Below are positions 47,817-56,182 of a stretch of DNA of 64,000 nucleotides, piece after piece. The translations under genes and the position numbers were made by a program. The DNA comes from Janthinobacterium lividum (GTDB lineage: Bacteria > Pseudomonadota > Gammaproteobacteria > Burkholderiales > Burkholderiaceae_D). The DNA lies in the NCBI RefSeq assembly GCF_023509035.1, contig NZ_CP075583.1:4650001-4714000 (forward strand). Reading direction: 5' to 3'. The notes under the pieces were generated by a model. It searched no databases. It was not told the origin of the DNA and saw only the letters and a program-made list of their open reading frames with translations. Positions within the stretch are counted from its first letter, which is position 1. Every line of letters begins with the position of its first letter.

Positions 47817-48967
47817 TGAGCGCTCAAAAAAACAAACCAGTCTATGTCACCCAGCCCCTGCTGCCGCCGCTGGAGGATTTCCTGCCGTATCTGGAAACGA
47901 TCTGGAACAACAAGATCCTGACCAATGGCGGCCCGTTCCACCAGCAACTGGAACAGGCGCTGTGCGACTACCTGGGCGTGAAACACATCTGCCTGTTCGC
48001 CAATGGCACGCTGGCATTGATGACGGCCTTGCAGGCGCTGCGCATCAACGGCGAAGTCATCACGACGCCGTATTCGTTTGTCGCCACCGCTCATTCGCTG
48101 CTTTGGAACAACATCAAGCCCGTCTTTGCCGATATCGAGCCGCACAGCCTGAACCTCGACCCGACCAGGATAGAGGCGGCCATCACGCCGCAGACCACCG
48201 CCATCATGCCCGTGCATTGCTACGGCCGGCCATGCGACATCGAAGCCATCGAGAAAATTGCCGACAACTACAATCTGAAGGTGATCTACGATGCGGCGCA
48301 TGCGTTCGGCGTGCGCCATCGGGGCGGCAGCGTGCTCAATCACGGCGACCTTTCCGTGATCAGCTTTCATGCCACCAAGATCTTCAACACCTTCGAAGGC
48401 GGCGCCATCGTCTGCCCCGACGCCAAGACCAAGCAACGCATCGACCACCTGAAAAACTTCGGCTTCGTCGATGAAGTTACGGTCGTCGCCGCTGGCATCA
48501 ATGGCAAGATGAGCGAGATCAATGCCGCCTTCGGCTTGCTGCAGCTCAAGGGCATCGACGGCGCGCGCCAAAAGCGCAAGGCGATCGATGCGCATTACCG
48601 CCAGCAACTGGCCGGCATCCCAGGTATCACCTGCCTGCAGCAAGGTGAGGGCGAGGCGACCAACCACGCGTATTTCCCTATCCTGGTCGGCCCCGGCTAC
48701 CCGCTGTCGCGCGACGCCCTGTTCCAGTTGCTGCGCGACCAGGAAATCTACGCGCGCCGCTATTTTTACCCGCTGATCAGCGACTTCCCCATGTATCGCG
48801 GCATGCCGTCCGCGGCGCACGCCAACCTGCCCGTGGCGCGGCTGGCGTCATCGCAGGTAATCTGCCTGCCGATCTATCCGGACCTGGAGATGGCAACCGT
48901 GGATGCCATTATCGCCATGATCGCCGCCCCCGCGCTGCAACAAGAACCTCTACGGAACATAGCCTGA
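47813..48967 (+). CDS. DegT/DnrJ/EryC1/StrS family aminotransferase
   Basis: 384 aa PLP-dependent sugar aminotransferase. The PLP Lys is in SFHATKIFNTFEGG near residue 188, and the N-terminal TNGGPFHQQLEQAL and later GINGKMSEINAAFGLLQL are family marks. It probably converts a nucleotide-linked keto-sugar to an amino sugar, which the adjacent acetyltransferase would then acylate. Start ATG 47813 overlaps the OGT stop, and the stop overlaps the next start (TGATG). The exact sugar cannot be told. Confidence 0.92.
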   Translation: MMSAQKNKPVYVTQPLLPPLEDFLPYLETIWNNKILTNGGPFHQQLEQALCDYLGVKHICLFANGTLALMTALQALRINGEVITTPYSFVATAHSLLWNNIKPVFADIEPHSLNLDPTRIEAAITPQTTAIMPVHCYGRPCDIEAIEKIADNYNLKVIYDAAHAFGVRHRGGSVLNHGDLSVISFHATKIFNTFEGGAIVCPDAKTKQRIDHLKNFGFVDEVTVVAAGINGKMSEINAAFGLLQLKGIDGARQKRKAIDAHYRQQLAGIPGITCLQQGEGEATNHAYFPILVGPGYPLSRDALFQLLRDQEIYARRYFYPLISDFPMYRGMPSAAHANLPVARLASSQVICLPIYPDLEMATVDAIIAMIAAPALQQEPLRNIA

Positions 48968-49695
48968 TGCAAATTTCCACCGAAACGAATTTTTCCGGCG
49001 TGGCGGAGAACCATCCCTGGTCGGCTCAATTCACGGTACTGGGCTACACGGATGGCGCCATCAGCACCCTGCCCCATCAATTCTTCCGCAACTGGCTGGA
49101 CCAGGAACCGGAGAACGGCCACTTTTATATCGGGCGCGGCTCCTGTTTCGGCGTCGGTTCGATCGTGAAATATGACAGCGGACAGCAAAGCCTGTGCGTT
49201 GGACGCTATGTAGCCGGTGGCTCGCGCCTGAGTTTCATCCTCAATGGCCAGCACGAAATGCGCACGATCTCGACATACATGCTGTCGATCCTCGGCGGCG
49301 GATTAAAAAATGTGCCCCCGCCGCAGTATGCCGACACGGTCATCAAAAACGACGTCTGGATCGGCGACGAAGTGATGGTGCTGGGCGGCAGCGTGATCGA
49401 AAACGGCTGCATCATCGGCGCCCGCGCGCTGCTGCCGCCGAATTTTCGCTCGGAACCGTATGGCATTTATGCGGGCTCGCCGGCGCGCCTGGTGCGCTAC
49501 CGCTTCACGGAAAAAGTCCGTGCCGCCCTGCTGGAACTGGCCTGGTGGGAAATGCCGCTGGAATGGGTACGCAACAATAACGCCATGTTCATGGAAGACC
49601 TGTGCGCCGACGAAGTGCAGGCACTGCTGGTCATCGACATCCTGAAAAGCAGCCGTAAGCAATGGGAAGCGGAACACGGCGGCGTGGCAGACTGA
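48967..49695 (+). CDS. CatB-related hexapeptide O/N-acetyltransferase
   Basis: 242 aa left-handed beta-helix acetyltransferase of the xenobiotic/CatB group. The repeats run VGRYVAGGSRLSFILNGQHEMRTIS to KNDVWIGDEVMVLGGSVIENGCIIGA, with the catalytic His in GQHEM. It probably acetylates the amino sugar made by the aminotransferase just upstream. Coupled by a TGATG overlap. The flagellin genes begin about 140 bp after its stop. Confidence 0.85.
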   Translation: MQISTETNFSGVAENHPWSAQFTVLGYTDGAISTLPHQFFRNWLDQEPENGHFYIGRGSCFGVGSIVKYDSGQQSLCVGRYVAGGSRLSFILNGQHEMRTISTYMLSILGGGLKNVPPPQYADTVIKNDVWIGDEVMVLGGSVIENGCIIGARALLPPNFRSEPYGIYAGSPARLVRYRFTEKVRAALLELAWWEMPLEWVRNNNAMFMEDLCADEVQALLVIDILKSSRKQWEAEHGGVAD

Positions 49696-49751
49696 ACTTG
49701 ATACGGCTTATCAATTAGATAAAGAAAAATAAATTTCCACACGGCATTTAA

Positions 49752-49779
49752 TAAAGTGGAATGAATGGTCGCCTTGTAC
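49752..49779 (+). promoter_or_regulatory. Possible sigma-28-like promoter of flagellin 1
   Basis: TAAA, a 15 bp spacer and GCCTTGTA, 60 bp before the flagellin ATG. The spacing and the GCC match the FliA consensus TAAA-N15-GCCGATAA, the rest does not. The same arrangement (TTAA-N15-GTCTTGTA) is before flagellin 2. Confidence 0.35.
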
Positions 49780-49783
49780 TGGT

Positions 49784-49807
49784 AGGAGCAGATAAACCGT
49801 CGCTCCT
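49784..49807 (+). promoter_or_regulatory. Conserved 5' UTR hairpin of flagellin 1
   Basis: AGGAGC (49784-49789) pairs with GCTCCT (49802-49807) around a 12-base loop, 30 bp before the start. The same hairpin, with a one-base loop change, sits in the second flagellin's leader. Confidence 0.5.
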
Positions 49808-49837
49808 CACCATAACCACCCAATTAGGAATGACATC

Positions 49838-50713
49838 ATGCTGAGTCTTCACACCAACGCTGCTTCCCTGTCGGCACAAAATTCGATTTCGAATACCCAA
49901 TCCAAGCTGTCGACTTCGATGACGCGCCTGAGCACCGGCTTCCGCATCAACTCGGCTATGGACGACGCTGCCGGCCTGCAAATCGCAACCCGCCTGAAAG
50001 CACAAACCAGCGGCATGACCGTTGCGATGAACAACACGCAAAACAGCACCTCGCTGCTGCAAACGGCCGAAGGCGCGTTCGCCGAAGTTACCAACATGCT
50101 GGTACGCATGAAAGACTTGGCTACCCAAGCTTCCGATGCCTCGTCGACCGCCAACGACAAGACCGCCATGCAAGCTGAATACAATGCATTGGGTCAAGAG
50201 CTGTACAACGTCATGACCAACACCACGTTCGGCGGCACCAAGCTGCTGGGCGACGGTAGCGCCGCAGCCAAGGGCACACTGTCGGCCTCGATGACGTTCC
50301 AGATCGGCGCAAGCTCGAGCGAAACAATGGGCTTCGACGTATCGAGCAACCTGAGCACGCTGAATACCGCCCTGAGCGGCCTGAGCGCGAACTTCTCGAG
50401 CGGCGCATCGACCGGCGCCACGGAACTGACCGCTTCCGCCAACGCCACCATCGGCCTGCTGGCTACCGCCATCGACAGCGTCAGCACCGTGCGTTCGGCA
50501 CTGGGCGCGACGGCCAACCGTCTGGACCACGTCAACACCAACTTGTCGAACATCGCCACCAACACCAAAGCTGCTACCGGCCGCATCATGGACACCGACT
50601 TCGCTACCGAAAGCTCGAACATGACGTCGTCGCAAATGCTGCTGCAAGCTGGCACCGCAATGCTGAAACAAAGCAACAGCATGTCCTCGATGGTCATGTC
50701 CCTGCTGCAATAA
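49838..50713 (+). CDS. fliC: Flagellin, lateral (LafA-like) type, paralogue 1
   Basis: 291 aa flagellin with the D0/D1 domains (residues 1-140 and 200-291) and a short variable centre (141-200) only. LSTGFRINSAMDDAAGLQIATRL and QTAEGAFAEVTNMLVRMKDLATQAS at the N-terminus, and the C-terminal MLLQAGTAMLKQSNSMSSMVMSLLQ, are the export/polymerisation ends. The lack of D2/D3 domains and the short length resemble lateral flagellins (LafA) of Vibrio and Aeromonas. It follows the glycosylation genes, is likely glycosylated, and ends at a strong terminator. Its leader hairpin and AGGAAT ribosome binding site are shared with the next gene. Confidence 0.93.
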   Translation: MLSLHTNAASLSAQNSISNTQSKLSTSMTRLSTGFRINSAMDDAAGLQIATRLKAQTSGMTVAMNNTQNSTSLLQTAEGAFAEVTNMLVRMKDLATQASDASSTANDKTAMQAEYNALGQELYNVMTNTTFGGTKLLGDGSAAAKGTLSASMTFQIGASSSETMGFDVSSNLSTLNTALSGLSANFSSGASTGATELTASANATIGLLATAIDSVSTVRSALGATANRLDHVNTNLSNIATNTKAATGRIMDTDFATESSNMTSSQMLLQAGTAMLKQSNSMSSMVMSLLQ

Positions 50714-50745
50714 TATTGACTTGGCCGCTTGCGGCCAGCCACTCG

Positions 50746-50772
50746 AAGCCAGACTCCGGTCTGGCTTTTTTT
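50746..50772 (+). terminator. Terminator after flagellin 1
   Basis: Stem AAGCCAGAC/GTCTGGCTT (50746-50767) with loop TCCG and a T tract. Confidence 0.9.
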
Positions 50773-50901
50773 CGTCTATGCCTTGCGCAAGCATGCCGCA
50801 ATACCGGCCGGACGGGCCGGCTGAGCAATAAACAGCATTTATTTTCAAAAATTTCCTTAAAGCATTTAATTAAGATGGCGGCACGGTCGTCTTGTACTGA
50901 T

Positions 50902-50925
50902 AGGAGCAGATAAATCGTCGCTCCT
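50902..50925 (+). promoter_or_regulatory. Conserved 5' UTR hairpin of flagellin 2
   Basis: AGGAGC (50902-50907) with GCTCCT (50920-50925), the same hairpin as before flagellin 1, 30 bp before the start. Confidence 0.5.
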
Positions 50926-50955
50926 CACCGCAACCACCCAATTAGGAATGACACC

Positions 50956-51831
50956 ATGCTGAGCCTTCACACCAACGCTGCCTCCCTGTCGGCACAAAAT
51001 TCGATCTCGAATACCCAATCCAAACTGTCGACTTCGATGACGCGCCTGAGCACCGGCTTCCGCATCAACTCGGCCATGGACGACGCTGCCGGCCTGCAAA
51101 TCGCAACCCGCCTGAAAGCACAAACCAGCGGCATGACCGTTGCGATGAACAACACGCAAAACAGCACCTCGCTGCTGCAAACGGCTGAAGGCGCGTTCGC
51201 CGAAGTGACCAACATGCTGGTACGCATGAAAGACTTGGCTACCCAAGCTTCCGATGCCTCGTCGACCGCCAACGACAAGACCGCCATGCAAGCTGAATAC
51301 AATGCATTGGGTCAAGAGCTGTACAACGTCATGACCAACACCACGTTCGGCGGCACCAAGCTGCTGGGCGACGGCGCGGCTGCTGCCTCCGGCACGCTGT
51401 CGACGTCGATGACGTTCCAGATCGGCGCCAGCTCGACGGAAAAAATGAGCTTTGACGTGTCGGGCAACCTGACGGCACTGAACGCAGCCCTGACCGGCCT
51501 GAGCAAAAACTTCTCGTCGGCAGCATCGACGGGCGCAACGGAACTGACCGCCACCGCCAACGCCACCATCGGCCTGCTGGCTACCGCCATCGACAGCGTC
51601 AGCACCGTGCGTTCGGCACTGGGCGCGACGGCCAACCGTCTGGACCACGTCAACACCAACCTGTCGAACATCGCCACCAACACCAAAGCTGCTACCGGCC
51701 GCATCATGGACACCGACTTCGCTACCGAAAGCTCGAACATGACGTCGTCGCAAATGCTGCTGCAAGCTGGCACCGCGATGCTGAAACAAAGCAACAGCAT
51801 GTCCTCGATGGTCATGTCCCTGCTGCAATAA
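50956..51831 (+). CDS. fliC: Flagellin, lateral (LafA-like) type, paralogue 2
   Basis: 291 aa flagellin. Residues 1-140 and 201-291 are the same as in paralogue 1; about fourteen differences are confined to 141-200. Most exchange Ser/Thr/Ala/Lys. Its leader and terminator are also nearly copied from the first gene, so this is a recent tandem duplication with gene conversion of the ends. It would co-polymerise in the same filament. Confidence 0.93.
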   Translation: MLSLHTNAASLSAQNSISNTQSKLSTSMTRLSTGFRINSAMDDAAGLQIATRLKAQTSGMTVAMNNTQNSTSLLQTAEGAFAEVTNMLVRMKDLATQASDASSTANDKTAMQAEYNALGQELYNVMTNTTFGGTKLLGDGAAAASGTLSTSMTFQIGASSTEKMSFDVSGNLTALNAALTGLSKNFSSAASTGATELTATANATIGLLATAIDSVSTVRSALGATANRLDHVNTNLSNIATNTKAATGRIMDTDFATESSNMTSSQMLLQAGTAMLKQSNSMSSMVMSLLQ

Positions 51832-51863
51832 TATTGACTTGGCCGCTTGCGGCCAGTCTCTCG

Positions 51864-51890
51864 AAGCCAGACTCCGGTCTGGCTTTTTTT
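51864..51890 (+). terminator. Terminator after flagellin 2
   Basis: Stem AAGCCAGAC/GTCTGGCTT (51864-51885) with loop TCCG, then a T tract; a near copy of the one after flagellin 1. Confidence 0.9.
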
Positions 51891-52012
51891 TCGCCTGCAG
51901 TAGCAGGTAATTCCGGCATATTGAACTAAATTGCCATCATGTTTAACGATGTTGCCGGCATAGTCGCCTATACAAGGTAGAACACCGAACAATTGTCCAC
52001 TGGAGCCGCCGC

Positions 52013-52888
52013 GTGCTGAGCATTCATACCAATACTGCCGCACTGTCAGCCCAGCGGGCCATGGGCTGGGCACAGCAAATGCTGTCGACCTCCATGACGC
52101 GCCTGAGCACGGGCTTTCGCATCAACTCGGCCATGGACGACGCGGCCGGCTTGCAGATCGCCACAAGGCTGAGCGCCCAGACCAGCGGCATGGCGGTGGC
52201 CATGCGCAACACGCAAAACAGTACTTCCCTGCTGCAAACGGCCGAAGGCGCGTTTGGCGAAGTTACCAGCATGCTGGTGCGCATGAAGGATCTGGCCACC
52301 CAGGCAGCTGACGCCTCGTCGAGCCAGAAGGACCGCGACGCCATGCAAGGCGAATACGATGCTCTGGGTGCCGAGCTGTACAACGTCATGACGAACACCC
52401 GCTATGGCGGCACTTTGTTGCTGGGCAACGGCAGCGCCGGCAAGGGCACCTTGTCGCAAGCCATGACGTTCCAGATCGGCGCCACCGGCAGCGAGACCAT
52501 GCAGTTCAACGTGGCGGGTGACATGGCGGGCCTGGATGCGGCACTGCAGGCGATCTCCGTCAATTTCGCGCCAGGCGCCACACCCGGCAGCGAATTTACC
52601 AGCAACAGCAGCGCCAACGGCATGATCGACCTGCTGGCCGCGGCCGTCGATAAAGTCGGCAGCGTGCGCTCGGCGTTGGGCGCCACCGCGAACCGGCTCG
52701 GCCATATCTACAATAACCTGTCCAACATGGTCACCAACACCAAGGCCGCCATCGGCCGCATCATGGATGTCGACTATGCGGCGGAAAGCGCGAACATGAC
52801 CTCGGCGCAAATGCTGCTGCAAGCCAGTACGGCCATGCTCAAGCAAAGCCAGAGCATGAGCAAACTGATTCTTTCTTTATTACAATAG
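52013..52888 (+). CDS. fliC: Flagellin, lateral (LafA-like) type, paralogue 3
   Basis: 291 aa flagellin starting at GTG 52013, with GGAG seven bases upstream. It keeps the N- and C-terminal polymerisation regions (LSTGFRINSAMDDAAGLQIATRL, then MLLQASTAMLKQSQSMSKLILSLLQ) but differs from paralogues 1 and 2 throughout, and lacks their leader hairpin and terminator. So it is an older duplicate with separate control. Probably a minor filament subunit, or one used at a different position. No terminator is seen before the FliK-like gene 57 bp later. Confidence 0.92.
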   Translation: MLSIHTNTAALSAQRAMGWAQQMLSTSMTRLSTGFRINSAMDDAAGLQIATRLSAQTSGMAVAMRNTQNSTSLLQTAEGAFGEVTSMLVRMKDLATQAADASSSQKDRDAMQGEYDALGAELYNVMTNTRYGGTLLLGNGSAGKGTLSQAMTFQIGATGSETMQFNVAGDMAGLDAALQAISVNFAPGATPGSEFTSNSSANGMIDLLAAAVDKVGSVRSALGATANRLGHIYNNLSNMVTNTKAAIGRIMDVDYAAESANMTSAQMLLQASTAMLKQSQSMSKLILSLLQ

Positions 52889-52945
52889 TCACTGGCAGGG
52901 CGCGATGGCGCATCTGATTAATATGTATCAGCAGGAAGCAATGGC

Positions 52946-54043
52946 ATGGCGATAGACCGCATTTCATCGGGCAACCCGGTGCCCCTGATTACCCAGCGCT
53001 TCGACGTCAGTCCCGCGACGCCGATGGTGCCGGGCGTGGTGCAGCCGCTGGTGCCCATCGGCCCCTACATGGCGCCCGCGCTCGACGCCGGCACCCTGCC
53101 CGCCCAGCTGCAACAGAAGGGACAGGACAGCCTGGCGTCCCTCATCAAGCCCAATGCCGATGGTACGGGCGGCGCCATGCCGCGCGACAGCAGCGCGATG
53201 CAAGTCAATCAGCTGTTCTTCACGCGCCAGCTTGTCTGGCAGCCGCCCGACGCGGCGCAGCTGGCCGCCTCGTGGCGGGTAATGGTCAAGACGTATGGCG
53301 AGCAATATGCAGCCCTGCAGGAACAGGCGCGCGGCCAGCACGTGCCGGGCAATTTGTTCATGGCCGAGCAGCAACCGGCCCTGCTGCGCGAAGGCGCCCG
53401 TCCTCCCTTGAGCATCGACAGCGAAGCGTGGCGCTTTGCCGTGTATGGCTGGGGTGGCCAGCGCCTGCTGCTGCGCGTGCTGGCCAGCGACGAGGAGGAA
53501 GATGCAGCGCCCAGGCGGCGCGGCAAGGTGGCGCTGCGCGTTGAACTGATCATCATCGGCATCGGCCGGGTCGTGATCCAGATGGAACCGGCCGGCGACG
53601 GCGTGCTGCTGGAACTGGCTGCCGACGAGGAAGCCGCGCTGCGCCATTTGCGCCTGGCCCTGCCCGAGATCGCCGATGCCGTGCGGCGCGCCGGCCTGCG
53701 CGTGGTGCGCTGCCGCCTGAACCGCCAGTTGCATGCGCAGCGCGTGCACGGCAATTACCCGATGCAGGCGGGCGCCGCCTCGCTGTCGCTGGCCCTGTTC
53801 CGCGCCATGGCCGAAGTGGCGCTGCTGCTGACGCAGCCGGAAGCGGAAGTGGCCGCCGCTCCCGATGCGCCTGCGGCCGAAGCAGAAGCAGAAGAGGAAA
53901 CCATCATCGTCTCGAAGGAAGTGGCGGCGCCGCTCGGTTACGACTATGGCGATGAAGAAGAAACGGCGCAAGGCAGCAACGTGCTGCTGCTGGCCGACGG
54001 CCAGGAGCACGAGCTGCTGCCGCCCATCGACGAACAGGATTGA
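52946..54043 (+). CDS. FliK/LafE-like hook-length control protein
   Basis: 365 aa, Ala- and Gln-rich, no signal peptide. The middle (about 195-270, RVELIIIGIGRVVIQMEPAGDGVLLELAADEEAALRHLRLALPEIADAVRRAGLRVV) looks like the C-terminal Flg_hook domain of FliK: alternating beta strands and a helix ending in a Gly-Leu-Arg-Val motif. An acidic tail follows. FliK measures the hook and switches the export gate through FlhB. Its place after flagellins matches lafE in lateral loci. The similarity is recognised from pattern only; the alternative is an uncharacterised flagellar protein. Confidence 0.5.
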   Translation: MAIDRISSGNPVPLITQRFDVSPATPMVPGVVQPLVPIGPYMAPALDAGTLPAQLQQKGQDSLASLIKPNADGTGGAMPRDSSAMQVNQLFFTRQLVWQPPDAAQLAASWRVMVKTYGEQYAALQEQARGQHVPGNLFMAEQQPALLREGARPPLSIDSEAWRFAVYGWGGQRLLLRVLASDEEEDAAPRRRGKVALRVELIIIGIGRVVIQMEPAGDGVLLELAADEEAALRHLRLALPEIADAVRRAGLRVVRCRLNRQLHAQRVHGNYPMQAGAASLSLALFRAMAEVALLLTQPEAEVAAAPDAPAAEAEAEEETIIVSKEVAAPLGYDYGDEEETAQGSNVLLLADGQEHELLPPIDEQD

Positions 54044-54052
54044 TGCAGCATA

Positions 54053-54083
54053 AAAAAAACGGCGCCCGAAGCGCCGTTTTTTT
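54053..54083. terminator. Bidirectional terminator between FliK-like gene and flhA
   Basis: A6+ tract, ACGGCGC/GCGCCGT stem and a T7 tract; works in both directions for these convergent genes. Confidence 0.9.
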
Positions 54084-54094
54084 ATCCTATCGCA

Positions 54095-56182
54095 CTACCC
54101 CACCGTGCCGATAATGCTCACCTCGCGGTTTTCCGGGATTTCGTTGTACGACAGCACATGCAGGCCCGGCGCGAACAGGCGCGCGTAGCGGGCCAGCAGC
54201 GGACGGATCTGCGGCAGCACCAGCAACAGCGGCGGCGTCGCCTGCTGCTTCATCTGCTCGCGCGCCACCGGCATGTTTACTTGCAGCTGCGACAGCAGAT
54301 GCGGGTCGATCGGGTAATTATCCAAGGTCACCTTGCCCGCCTGGCGCGCCTGGTTCAGGGAACCGAGCAACATGTTTTCCAGCTCGCCGCCCAGGTTAAA
54401 CGCCTGCATTTCCATCTTCTGGCCGAACAGGCTGCTGACGATCTGGCGCCGCAGCGCACAGCGCACTTCCGCCGCCAGCAGGATCGGATCCTTGGTCGTT
54501 TCCGAGCTGTCGAGCAAGGTGGTGGCGATGGGCACGATATCCTTCAGCGACACATTTTCCGCCAGCAAGACGCGGAACACGCGCAGCAGCTGCGTGTGCG
54601 TCAGCGCCTTGTCCAGCGCGCCGGCCAGCTTGGGCGACAGCGCCGTCAGGCGCTCCATCAAGTTCGAGACGTCTTCGTGGCGGAACAGTTCCGGCAAGTA
54701 TTCGCGCACCATTTTCGACAAGTGCGTGGCAATCACGCTGGGTGCCTCGATGACCTGGTAACCGAGGCCAAGCGCATGCGCCTTTTCACTCGGTTCGATC
54801 CACGTGACGGGCATGCCGTAGGCAGGTTCGATGCCGGGAATGCCGTCCAGCTGGCCGTACACATTCGGCGACGGGATCGCCATCAGCCGGTCGGCCTGCA
54901 CTTCCGCCTGCGCCACCACCGTGCCCGACAGCACGATGGCGTACTGCGACGGCTTCAGGGCCAGGTCGTCGCGCACGCCGATATTCGGCAGCAGCAAGCC
55001 CATGGCTTCGGACAGGCTCTGGCGCACGCCCTTGACGCGCTTGTTCAGCGGTTCGCCCTGGGTTTTATCCACCATGCCAACCAGCTTGTAGCCGAGCATC
55101 ACCATCAGCGGCTGCACGGCAGGCAGTTGCTGCCACTCCAGTTCGGCCGGGCGCTCGTCGCGCAAGGCCGCCTCGATGGCCGCCATGCCAGCCGCGTCGG
55201 GCCCCTTCACGCGCTTGGTCAGGCGCCAGGCAACAAAAGCCAGCACGGCCGCAAAGGTCATGAACATGAACCACGGCATGCCCGGAATCAAGGCCAGCGC
55301 CACCATCATGCCGGCCGCGCTGTAGATCACCGTTGGCGAGGTCAGCACCTGGCCTGCCACTTGCTGTTCGAAGTCGCCCGAATCGCTGATGCGGGTAACC
55401 AGGATGGCGGCCGCGGCCGACAGCAGCAGCGCCGGAATCTGCGCTACCAGGCCATCACCGATGGTCAGCAACGCATATTGGCGGAAGGCATCGCCAAACG
55501 ACAGGTCGTGCATCAGCGAGCCGATGGCCACGCCGCCAACCATATTGATGATCAGGATCAGAATACTGGCGACGGCATCGCCACGCACGAACTTCGAGGC
55601 GCCGTCCATGGCACCATAGAAATCCGCCTCGGCGGCCACGTCCTTGCGGCGGATCTGGGCTTTTTCCTGGTTGATCAGGCCGGCGTTCAGGTCGGCATCG
55701 ATCGCCATCTGCTTGCCCGGCAAGGCATCGAGGGTAAAGCGCGCGGACACTTCGGAAATACGCTCGGCGCCCTTGGTGACGACGGCGAAGTTGATGATCA
55801 TCAAGATCACGAAGACCACGATACCGACGACGAAGTTACCACCGATCACGACGTTACCAAACGCCTCGATCACCTTACCGGCCGCATCCGCACCCGTATG
55901 GCCGTGCAGCAGCACCACGCGCGTGGACGCCACGTTGAGGGTCAGCCGGAGCATGGTGGTGGCCAGAATCACCGTCGGGAAGACGGAGAAATCGAGCGGC
56001 CGCTTGGCCGACACGCTGACGAGGATGACGATCAGTGCCAGCACGATATTGAAAGTGAACAAGATATCGAGCAGCACCGGCGGCAGCGGCAAGATGATCA
56101 TTGCCAGGATCACCAGCAGGAACAGCGGCGTGGCGAACTTGTGGCGGCGCATTTCAGCAACCACGCGGTTCAGGAAATTCAT
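54095..56182 (-). CDS. flhA: Flagellar export gate protein FlhA
   Basis: 695 aa type III export gate protein. Eight N-terminal membrane spans (to about residue 320) include the FHIPEP-type segment (LDALPGKQMAIDADLNAGLI), and the cytoplasmic C-terminal domain binds chaperone-filament complexes. It is the last gene of the minus-strand operon (fliM to flhA). Start ATG 56182 overlaps the flhB stop. Length is typical. Confidence 0.96.
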   Translation of the reverse strand: MNFLNRVVAEMRRHKFATPLFLLVILAMIILPLPPVLLDILFTFNIVLALIVILVSVSAKRPLDFSVFPTVILATTMLRLTLNVASTRVVLLHGHTGADAAGKVIEAFGNVVIGGNFVVGIVVFVILMIINFAVVTKGAERISEVSARFTLDALPGKQMAIDADLNAGLINQEKAQIRRKDVAAEADFYGAMDGASKFVRGDAVASILILIINMVGGVAIGSLMHDLSFGDAFRQYALLTIGDGLVAQIPALLLSAAAAILVTRISDSGDFEQQVAGQVLTSPTVIYSAAGMMVALALIPGMPWFMFMTFAAVLAFVAWRLTKRVKGPDAAGMAAIEAALRDERPAELEWQQLPAVQPLMVMLGYKLVGMVDKTQGEPLNKRVKGVRQSLSEAMGLLLPNIGVRDDLALKPSQYAIVLSGTVVAQAEVQADRLMAIPSPNVYGQLDGIPGIEPAYGMPVTWIEPSEKAHALGLGYQVIEAPSVIATHLSKMVREYLPELFRHEDVSNLMERLTALSPKLAGALDKALTHTQLLRVFRVLLAENVSLKDIVPIATTLLDSSETTKDPILLAAEVRCALRRQIVSSLFGQKMEMQAFNLGGELENMLLGSLNQARQAGKVTLDNYPIDPHLLSQLQVNMPVAREQMKQQATPPLLLVLPQIRPLLARYARLFAPGLHVLSYNEIPENREVSIIGTVG

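Noticed and set aside
49838..52888. The three flagellins as phase-variable invertible cassettes
   Set aside because: All are in the same orientation with their own starts, and no recombinase or inverted sites were found.
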